DNA of 11,320 nt from Chlamydiota bacterium (GTDB lineage Bacteria; Chlamydiota; Chlamydiia; Chlamydiales; Rhabdochlamydiaceae), in the NCBI GenBank assembly GCA_011065225.1, contig JAAKFC010000030.1:1-11320 (forward strand). Reading direction: 5' to 3'. The position numbers and the translations under genes are program-made. This document shows positions 5,904 through 11,320 of the stretch, piece after piece (the stretch's first letter is position 1; each line of letters starts with the position of its first letter). The notes under the pieces were generated by a model. It had not been told where the DNA came from, made no database searches, and saw nothing but the letters and a program-made list of their open reading frames with translations.

Positions 5904-6785
5904 ATGACTCAAATTTTGAATTACATTTCCTGGGATCCTTCTCGCTTTATAACGACGTGGAATATTCCCTTCTTGGATCGGCCGGTCCTATGGTATGGGT
6001 TTTTCTTTGCCTTAGGGTTTCTATTTGCCTATATGGTCTTTCAAACGCTTCTCAAAGAATTTATGCATCCTTACCGCATTCGGAAAAAAGAAATTTTAAA
6101 GATGGCTGAGAAAGTCACCCTCTATGTTGTGATTGGGACGATTATTGGTGCGCGATTGGGTGATGTCCTTTTCTATCAAAGCCCTTTAGATTATCTGAAT
6201 GACCCCTTGGGCATTTTTAAATTTTGGGAAGGGGGACTTTCTAGCCATGGGGGCGTGATTGGAATTTTGATTAGCCTATGGGTTTTTTGTGTTCGCTATC
6301 AAAAAAAATATCCCATGCTCACTTGGGTCGCTATGCTCGATCTATTGTCGATCCCAGCTCTGCTTGCTGGCGGATTTATCCGCATAGGGAATTTTTTCAA
6401 TCAAGAGATTGTAGGAACCGTTACAACTCTGCCCTGGGGTGTGATTTTTGGTCACTCAGCTGATGGAGGACCCTTAATCCCTCGACACCCTGTCCAGCTC
6501 TATGAAGCGTTGTTTTATTTTGTCTTTTTCATCGTGCTATGGTCGCTGAGGAAAAATGTCCCCAAGATGTATCGCCTTGGCAAGACATCGGGACTCTTTT
6601 TTATTGGGACATTTTGCTTTCGTTTTTTTGTTGAATTTGTCAAGAGCCCTCAGAGTGCTTTACTCTCAAAAGATTCTGCTTTAGATATGGGACAATTCTT
6701 AAGTATTCCCTTAATTCTAGTGGGCGTATTGCTCTTCTTCTGTGAAAAGCGTAGTTTGCGTGCGCGCTCGGTTAAAGGGCATTAG
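5904..6785 (+). CDS. lgt: Phosphatidylglycerol--prolipoprotein diacylglyceryl transferase
   Basis: Lgt is an inner-membrane enzyme that transfers diacylglycerol from phosphatidylglycerol to the lipobox cysteine of prolipoproteins, the first step of lipoprotein maturation. From ATG 5904 the protein has 293 residues, close to the 291 of E. coli Lgt, with about seven hydrophobic segments. The family signature GGFIRIGNFFNQEIVG spans residues 156-171. Functionally important positions line up with those of E. coli: Y31, H115 (SSHGGVIG), R160, N163, E168, G171 and R240 (CFRFFVEF). HPVQLYEAL at 195-203 is also typical. The in-frame TTG at 5862 was not used because it falls in the TTGACA promoter element and would add an atypical leader. 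No Shine-Dalgarno sequence is visible within 5-13 bases of ATG 5904. The last 69 bases overlap the end of the convergent downstream gene. Confidence 0.95.
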   Translation: MTQILNYISWDPSRFITTWNIPFLDRPVLWYGFFFALGFLFAYMVFQTLLKEFMHPYRIRKKEILKMAEKVTLYVVIGTIIGARLGDVLFYQSPLDYLNDPLGIFKFWEGGLSSHGGVIGILISLWVFCVRYQKKYPMLTWVAMLDLLSIPALLAGGFIRIGNFFNQEIVGTVTTLPWGVIFGHSADGGPLIPRHPVQLYEALFYFVFFIVLWSLRKNVPKMYRLGKTSGLFFIGTFCFRFFVEFVKSPQSALLSKDSALDMGQFLSIPLILVGVLLFFCEKRSLRARSVKGH

Positions 6786-8138
6786 AGGAATCATTTTCTT
6801 GCACAGTTTTTCGATTTTATCGATGAGTTCTTGTGGAGAAAGATTTTGCGCTTTGAGCAACTCTTTGTGCCATTTAGTAAAACGGTCGTAAGTGGCTGTC
6901 TTTTCTTCAAAGTGTTTTGTGTACCACAGGTATTTTAGATAGATCCAGATATGGATTTCGAGCTCTTTTGCAAATCCGATAGCTCTTGGGTATTTCTCCA
7001 AAAATTGCTGCTGGGTTGTTTGAGCCGTCTCGTGGAGATTTTTTCCCTGATTCCATACGGCTTCTACTTCTTTATAAAGTGCTGAAGCATTGTTCAGCCG
7101 GACCCACCGCAGAAGCATATCGCTTTGGATCGTCCAATTTTGGATTTTGCGTTCAATTTCCTCTTCCTCGAGGTCAATAAGAGCTGTGTTTGCCTTCTCA
7201 AAAAAAGAAAAAGCCTCTTCTGTGACTTGTTCAGGTCCAAGGTATGGATTGTCTAGCGCGATTGCTGCAAGCTGTCCTTTCAGACATTTTGCAGTCGGAT
7301 AGGGGATTCTCTCAAGCGTTCTCTCCATTCTCTGATTGAGATAGTGGCATTGGTCTGCATAGAGGGCTGCGAGCATTTTTTTCATCTGATTCGGCGTATA
7401 GGTCGCTGTGACGTGTCGCAGCTGAATCAATCTTTTTTGGACATGAAATGAAAGTTCTGCCTGCGGAATTTCGTGATGTTTTGCTGTGATCTCTAAGATG
7501 GCTTTTACAATGAGTTTGTCAACTTTTTCATTTTCATCATAAGGGCTTTTGAAATGCTCTGGAGCGAGTTTTGTAATCAAATGCCGTTGCAACGACCAGA
7601 TCGTTCGGGTGAGTTGATCCAGTTTGGGGCGAATGCCATCGACGACGGCAATGCACTCGCTCATTTTGACTGCTAACTGTTGAGCATAATGGCAAGGATG
7701 GAGGTGGCAAGTGTTTTGCAATTTTGTCGCCGTCTTTAAGTTTTCCTTGATGAAAAAGGAAATATTGAGTTTCCCATCCTGTGTGAGCGCTTCTTTTTGC
7801 TCTTGGATTTGCGTGGAAAAAAACTGCACTTTTTCCCAAGTTTTTTTGAGAGCAGAAACACCGAGGCGATATTTGGGAAAGCGTTTTTGGAATTCCGGGG
7901 TGATTTTGCAAAGAAGCTCATCTTGCAACTGAGGAGACCACTTTTTCGAATTGCTGCAATGGCGCATTTCTCGTTTCACTTTTTGGGATAAAAAGAGATT
8001 CAGCTCAGAATAAGGGTCATGAAATTCTGGCCTTTCATCAATTGCATCGAGGAGCTCAGAGCCAAATAGTTGTTTTTTCTTTAGGGGTCTTTTTTCAAGC
8101 CCTTCATGTGGAATTTTTCGCGTTGTTCTTCTAACCAT
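6717..8138 (-). CDS. Conserved-looking hypothetical helical protein, 473 aa
   Basis: I do not recognise this protein. It has a basic start (MVRRTTRKIPHEGLEKRPLKK), no signal peptide and no membrane segment. It is rich in charged and amphipathic helices, for example a run near residues 96-118 (LKKTWEKVQFFSTQIQEQKE) and an acidic LEEEEIERKI near 323-332. It is probably cytoplasmic or a secreted soluble protein. A small Cys/His cluster CHLHPCH at 144-150 could bind a metal, but no second cluster is evident. The tryptophan-rich C-terminal part (WIYLKYLWYTKHF near 398-410) looks like packed helices. ATG 8138 has a weak GGAA four bases upstream. It is divergent from ssb, and its last 69 bases overlap the end of lgt on the other strand. 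The long intact frame in a compact neighbourhood supports a real gene; function is unknown. Confidence 0.82.
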   Translation of the reverse strand: MVRRTTRKIPHEGLEKRPLKKKQLFGSELLDAIDERPEFHDPYSELNLFLSQKVKREMRHCSNSKKWSPQLQDELLCKITPEFQKRFPKYRLGVSALKKTWEKVQFFSTQIQEQKEALTQDGKLNISFFIKENLKTATKLQNTCHLHPCHYAQQLAVKMSECIAVVDGIRPKLDQLTRTIWSLQRHLITKLAPEHFKSPYDENEKVDKLIVKAILEITAKHHEIPQAELSFHVQKRLIQLRHVTATYTPNQMKKMLAALYADQCHYLNQRMERTLERIPYPTAKCLKGQLAAIALDNPYLGPEQVTEEAFSFFEKANTALIDLEEEEIERKIQNWTIQSDMLLRWVRLNNASALYKEVEAVWNQGKNLHETAQTTQQQFLEKYPRAIGFAKELEIHIWIYLKYLWYTKHFEEKTATYDRFTKWHKELLKAQNLSPQELIDKIEKLCKKMIPLMPFNRARTQTTLFTEEEQYAH

Positions 8139-8185
8139 AAGATTCCAATTCGTTTAACGTAGAAACTTTCTGTCTAACCGATTAA

Positions 8186-8212
8186 AGAAATTTTTGTCAT
8201 CAAAATTTTTCT
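8186..8212. repeat. Imperfect A/T-rich inverted repeat upstream of ssb
   Basis: AGAAATTTTTG (8186-8196) and CAAAATTTTTCT (8201-8212) form an inverted repeat around TCAT, with one unpaired T on the left and two on the right near the middle of the arms. It lies immediately upstream of the ssb -35 element in the divergent ssb/hypothetical region. It may act as an UP-like element or a regulator site, or it may simply reflect local A/T richness. Confidence 0.25.
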
Positions 8213-8216
8213 TACC

Positions 8217-8245
8217 TTGAATTTTTTTTGGTAACACTAGATAAT
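8217..8245 (+). promoter_or_regulatory. Promoter of the ssb-pepA operon (TTGAAT, 17-base spacer, GATAAT)
   Basis: TTGAAT (8217-8222) and GATAAT (8240-8245) are separated by exactly 17 bases, matching 4/6 and 5/6 of the sigma-70-type consensus used by the chlamydial major sigma factor. The predicted start of transcription near 8252 leaves a leader of about 17 bases that includes the strong GGAGG at 8256-8260. Confidence 0.6.
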
Positions 8246-8255
8246 CAACTCAAAC

Positions 8256-8268
8256 GGAGGTTTTTTTT
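8256..8268 (+). promoter_or_regulatory. Strong ribosome-binding site of ssb
   Basis: GGAGG (8256-8260) followed by eight T and then ATG at 8269. This is the strongest Shine-Dalgarno sequence in the window and fits high expression of an abundant DNA-binding protein. Confidence 0.75.
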
Positions 8269-8757
8269 ATGAACCAGATTACTATTGCAGGACACCTAGG
8301 CGCAGACCCAGAGGTGCGCTTCACATCTTCTGGACAAAAAGTAACCACACTCCGCGTTGCAGCGCGCGTTAGAAAAGGTTCAAAAGGCGATGACACCATT
8401 TGGTGGCGTGTCACCATTTGGGGTGAGCAGTTCGATAAAATGATTCCTTACCTCAAAAAAGGAAGTCCGATCATTGTCTTTGGAGAACTCAGCAAGCCAG
8501 AAATTTTTACAAATCGTGATGGGCAACCACAAGTCTCTATGAACATCACGGCACATAATTTGCTCTTTAGTCCTTTTGGTCGTCCCGATAGCCAAGGTGG
8601 AAATAGCAGTATGCAGCAGCAGGAAGAGCCTGCTAACCAAGATTCTTCCTTTTCTGGAGGAGGAGATCAGCAACAACAACAAGAGCAAAAACAATTTGGC
8701 CAGGCGAAAGAAGAAGAGCCTGCTGAAGCATTAGCTGATGAGGAAATTCCGTTCTAA
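8269..8757 (+). CDS. ssb: Single-stranded DNA-binding protein
   Basis: SSB coats single-stranded DNA during replication, repair and recombination and recruits partner proteins through its C-terminal tip. The 162-residue product has the N-terminal OB-fold at about 1-103, opening with MNQITIAGHLGADPEVRFT and including the aromatic DNA-contact region TIWWRVTIWGEQ (43-54). A flexible Gly/Gln-rich linker follows at about 108-147 (with QQQQQ). The protein ends in the acidic tip DEEIPF, a close variant of the usual DDDIPF. It is the first gene of the operon and has its own promoter and GGAGG site. Its TAA shares one base with the ATG of pepA (TAATG), so the two are probably coupled. ssb next to pepA is also the order I recall for Chlamydia. 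Confidence 0.96.
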   Translation: MNQITIAGHLGADPEVRFTSSGQKVTTLRVAARVRKGSKGDDTIWWRVTIWGEQFDKMIPYLKKGSPIIVFGELSKPEIFTNRDGQPQVSMNITAHNLLFSPFGRPDSQGGNSSMQQQEEPANQDSSFSGGGDQQQQQEQKQFGQAKEEEPAEALADEEIPF

Positions 8758-10202
8758 TGGTAGTTTCAAGTTCTTCCTCATTAACAAAACGAAAAAAAGC
8801 CGATGCCCTCATTCTTCCCTTTTATTTAGAAAAAAAACCAGCCTTTGCAGCTAAAGGTTTAGTCTCTCTTTTTGAGCCCGTTTTGAAATCTGGTGATTTC
8901 AGTGGAAAAAAAGATGAGATCCTTTGCCATTACCCCAAGGGAGGGAAAGAGGCGCGTGTTGTTCTCATTGGATTGGGGAGTGAAAAAGAGCTCACCAAGG
9001 AAGTGCTCAGACGCAGTTATGCTAGCGCAGTAGCTTTTCTAAAGGGAAAGGCCAAGACGGTAAATATCACGCTTCCCGAATCAAAATCAATCGATGTCAC
9101 AACAGGTGCGGCAGAGGGAGCACTTCTTGCCAATTACGTCTTTGATGCAAATAAGAGCGAAAAAGATAAATACCTCTCGACAATGACTTTTATCGATCCT
9201 GATGAGAAAGCATTGAAGAAGGCCCAAAAAATTTGTGAAAGCGTCTATTTCACACGCAATCTCATCTTTAGCAATGCAGATGATATCACACCTACTTTTC
9301 TTGGAAAGATGGCAAAAGAACTGGCCTCTGAACATAAAACCCTCAAGGCGACAGTTTTGGGACGCAAAGAGATCATAAGTGAAAATCTTGGTCTTTTAGA
9401 AGCAGTATCTCGTGGTTCCCATGAAGAGCCAGCACTCATTCTTGTCGAGTACAAGGGTAATCCCAAATCGAAAGAACTCTCAGCCCTTGTGGGCAAAGGA
9501 GTGACCTATGACACGGGAGGGCTCAATCTCAAACCGACAGGAAGCATGGAAACCATGCGCGATGACATGTCCGGTGCTGCAGCAGTTCTTGGTACCATGC
9601 ATGCCATTGCTGCTTTAGGTCTACCAGTAAATGTCATTGCTGCCATTGGCTCAACGGAAAATGCCATTGGTCCGAAGAGTTACAAGCCTGGAGATGTGTA
9701 TCGCAGTTACAGTGGGATCACAGTTGAAGTTTCTAACACAGATGCCGAGGGGCGTCTCGTTTTGGCAGACGTTCTCTCCTATGTGCAAAAAAAATATGAA
9801 CCAAAAAGAATCATCGACATCGCCACTCTAACAGGAGGAGCTGTTGTAGCTCTTGGTGAAGAAGTTTCCGCACTTATGTGTGAAGATGAATCCCTTGCAG
9901 GTGCTCTTTTAGAAGCAGGGGATGACACGTATGAGCGCCTTTGTCTTCTTCCTCTCTATGAAGAGTACAATGCGATTCTCAAGTCCAAAGTAGCTGACAT
10001 CAAAAATTCAGGTCAGCGCAAAGCCTCTCCCATCCAAGGGGGCATCTTTTTGAAAAAATTCATCGGCAAGAAGGCTAAATGGGCCCATATTGATATTGCG
10101 GGTACAGCCTTCCCTGATTCTTTGAAGCCCTACCATCCCATCCAAGCAACGGGTGTTGGTGTCCGCCTGCTCACGCAGTTTTTTGCAAAGCTAACACAAT
10201 GA
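8757..10202 (+). CDS. pepA: Cytosol (leucyl) aminopeptidase, family M17
   Basis: PepA is a cytoplasmic, two-metal, usually hexameric aminopeptidase that removes N-terminal residues, preferring leucine, and takes part in peptide turnover. The 481-residue protein has the variable M17 N-terminal domain at about 1-170 and the catalytic domain after it. All expected active-site residues are present at E. coli-like spacing: metal ligands K247, D252, D270, D329 and E331, and catalytic K259 and R333. They sit in GKGVTYDTGG, LKPTGSMETMRDDMSGA and the signature NTDAEGRL (327-334). The gene begins on the last base of the ssb stop codon and ends in an ATGA overlap with the pseudouridine synthase gene. 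In some bacteria PepA also binds DNA; nothing here tests that. Confidence 0.96.
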   Translation: MVVSSSSSLTKRKKADALILPFYLEKKPAFAAKGLVSLFEPVLKSGDFSGKKDEILCHYPKGGKEARVVLIGLGSEKELTKEVLRRSYASAVAFLKGKAKTVNITLPESKSIDVTTGAAEGALLANYVFDANKSEKDKYLSTMTFIDPDEKALKKAQKICESVYFTRNLIFSNADDITPTFLGKMAKELASEHKTLKATVLGRKEIISENLGLLEAVSRGSHEEPALILVEYKGNPKSKELSALVGKGVTYDTGGLNLKPTGSMETMRDDMSGAAAVLGTMHAIAALGLPVNVIAAIGSTENAIGPKSYKPGDVYRSYSGITVEVSNTDAEGRLVLADVLSYVQKKYEPKRIIDIATLTGGAVVALGEEVSALMCEDESLAGALLEAGDDTYERLCLLPLYEEYNAILKSKVADIKNSGQRKASPIQGGIFLKKFIGKKAKWAHIDIAGTAFPDSLKPYHPIQATGVGVRLLTQFFAKLTQ

Positions 10203-11011
10203 AAGTCGTTGCAATTGAGAGTGGGAAAACTCTGCTCGCATTTTTGCGCGATCAGCTCACAGAATATCCATCCGTAAAAGCAATCAAGAGAGCTATAGAA
10301 GCAAAACAATGCAAGATCAATGGGCGAGTCGAAACCTTTTCGACCCATAGAGTCAAAGAGGGAGATCAGATTGAAATCCGTCTTGAAGTTGCAAAGCTAC
10401 AGTATTCGATCGATGTACTCTTTGAAGATGAGCATTTAATCCTTCTCAACAAACCACCTGGAAAAACTTCAGAATCTTTTTCCGAGTATCTTCTCGTTCA
10501 TCGCTTGGACAAAGACACATCTGGCGTGATGCTTTTTGCAAAAACGATTGACATGCAAAATGTCCTCATCGATCTTTTTAGACAAAAGAAGGTAGAAAAA
10601 AGCTATCTTGCCATTTGTGATGGAAAAATCGAGAAAGAGGAGTGGATAGTGGACAATTTTTTAGAAAAAAAAGCCACCTATCAGGGTGGAAGTTTATATG
10701 GAAAAGCTTCCAAGAAAAAAGGTAAAAGAGCCATTACCCATTTTCGCCTTTTAGAGAGCTCTGAAAATGCCTCTCTTGTACTGGTGACACCCATTACTGG
10801 GAGAACCCACCAAGTGCGCGTCCATTTGCAGCAAAGCGGACATCCCGTCTTAGGAGATTTTCAATATGGAAAACATTTTAAATGCCCTATCCAGCCCCCT
10901 CGTCAAATGCTCCATTCGCAGGAGATTGCTTTCAAAGACATCAGATGCACAGCTCCCCCTTTGAAAGATTTTTTGCACGTGCAAAAAACTCTCTTTGGCG
11001 ATCATAATTAG
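10199..11011 (+). CDS. RluA-family pseudouridine synthase with S4 domain
   Basis: It is predicted to isomerise specific uridines to pseudouridine in ribosomal or transfer RNA. The 270-residue protein has an S4-like RNA-binding segment at about 10-60 (AIKRAIEAKQCKINGRV) and an RluA-type catalytic domain from about 70. The catalytic aspartate is D104 in VHRLDKDTSGVMLFAK. The later family motif GRTHQVRVHL lies at 201-210, followed by HPVLGDFQYG. The stretch between NKPPGKT (84-90) and VHRLD (100-104) is only nine residues, clearly shorter than in typical RluC/RluD proteins, so I do not assign a specific target or symbol. Start ATG 10199 overlaps the pepA stop, and waaC starts four bases after its TAG. 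Confidence 0.9.
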   Translation: MKVVAIESGKTLLAFLRDQLTEYPSVKAIKRAIEAKQCKINGRVETFSTHRVKEGDQIEIRLEVAKLQYSIDVLFEDEHLILLNKPPGKTSESFSEYLLVHRLDKDTSGVMLFAKTIDMQNVLIDLFRQKKVEKSYLAICDGKIEKEEWIVDNFLEKKATYQGGSLYGKASKKKGKRAITHFRLLESSENASLVLVTPITGRTHQVRVHLQQSGHPVLGDFQYGKHFKCPIQPPRQMLHSQEIAFKDIRCTAPPLKDFLHVQKTLFGDHN

Positions 11012-11015
11012 AAAT

Positions 11016-11320
11016 ATGAAAGAATTCTTGATTGTCAAAACATCTTCCATTGGAGATGTGATTCAGAGCTTTCACCTGATCGATTATTTAAAGAAGCGCT
11101 TTCCGAAGTGTCAGATTGATTGGGTAGTGGAAAAGGAGATTGCACCTCTTTTGCATGCCCATCCCGAGCTGGATCGCATTCTAGAAGTGGACACAAGACT
11201 TTGGCGCAAAAATCTCCTGAAACACCAGAAGGCCATTTCTTCCTTTCGAAAACTCTTACGAAAAAAAAACTACGATGCCCTCTTTGATCTCCAAGGAAAC
11301 ACAAAATCCGGTTTCATCAC
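11016..11320 (+). CDS. waaC: Lipopolysaccharide heptosyltransferase I (5' part, cut by window edge)
   Basis: WaaC is a glycosyltransferase family 9 enzyme that adds the first L-glycero-D-manno-heptose to Kdo in the LPS inner core, at the cytoplasmic face of the inner membrane. The first 101 residues are visible. FLIVKTSSIGDVIQSF matches the family N-terminus, with D14 at the position of the catalytic Asp13 of E. coli WaaC. It is followed by IDWVVEKEIAPLL, HPELDRILEV, LWRKN and DALFDLQGNTKSG, a pattern closer to WaaC than to WaaF. There is no strong ribosome-binding site; it begins four bases after the preceding stop, so translational coupling is likely. The frame stays open to the window edge and contains a run of nine A (11261-11269) encoding Lys codons. 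Confidence 0.85.
   Translation, partial: MKEFLIVKTSSIGDVIQSFHLIDYLKKRFPKCQIDWVVEKEIAPLLHAHPELDRILEVDTRLWRKNLLKHQKAISSFRKLLRKKNYDALFDLQGNTKSGFI

Noticed and set aside
5850..5912. TTG at 5912 as the start of the giant gene
   Set aside because: It would overlap the lgt start and promoter and lacks a well-placed Shine-Dalgarno sequence; ATG 5849 (or 5819) is more plausible.
7537..7911. 124-codon alternate-frame reading inside the 473-aa gene
   Set aside because: It is same-strand, out of frame, with low-complexity and Cys/Pro/Ser-rich composition typical of shadow frames.
11261..11269. A9 run in waaC (and A8 runs in lgt at 6301-6308 and pepA at 9787-9794) as phase-variation tracts
   Set aside because: Runs of this length encode Lys pairs in several genes of this A/T-rich window, so they are expected from composition; all frames stay intact across them.

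Overview
The window looks like a chromosomal segment of a Chlamydiota bacterium outside the family Chlamydiaceae (the Parachlamydia/Waddlia/Simkania side). This is inferred from three things: the acpS + PIN/TRAM membrane protein pair and the ssb + pepA pair, both of which I recall as neighbours in Chlamydia; a large membrane-anchored CE-clan (Ulp1/ChlaDub-type) cysteine protease of the kind chlamydiae use as effectors; and a WaaC-type heptosyltransferase, which fits heptose-containing LPS and not the Kdo-only LPS of Chlamydiaceae. No tRNA, rRNA, CRISPR array or insertion sequence was seen. There is no gene-free stretch longer than about 130 bases.

Left end (1-1637): the last 43 codons of a plus-strand gene, probably an outer-membrane beta-barrel protein, run tail-to-tail into acpS (minus strand). 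Upstream of acpS, with a 4-base ATGA overlap, lies a four-helix membrane protein with PIN and TRAM domains. These two form a small operon.

Middle (1638-5903): one very large minus-strand gene of about 1,400 codons encodes a multi-domain membrane protein. In order it has a hydrophobic N-terminal block, degenerate helical repeats, two further membrane segments around a proline-rich loop, an unassigned central block, an acidic linker, a CE-clan cysteine protease core with a readable His-Asp-Gln-Cys set, and an unassigned tail. It is the most interesting item here and a candidate host-directed effector (deubiquitinase/deSUMOylase-like or acetyltransferase-like). Its 5' end faces lgt across a short divergent region with a perfect 23-base palindrome and a plus-strand TTGACA promoter.

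Right part (5904-11320): lgt (lipoprotein maturation, plus strand) overlaps by 69 bases, tail-to-tail, a 473-aa helical protein of unknown function on the minus strand. A divergent promoter region of about 130 bases then leads into a tight plus-strand operon: ssb, pepA, an RluA-family pseudouridine synthase and waaC (cut by the window edge). The first three genes overlap by 1-4 bases and waaC starts 4 bases after its neighbour. This points to one transcript from a TTGAAT-N17-GATAAT promoter and translational coupling, although the functions (DNA replication, peptide turnover, RNA modification, LPS core) are unrelated.
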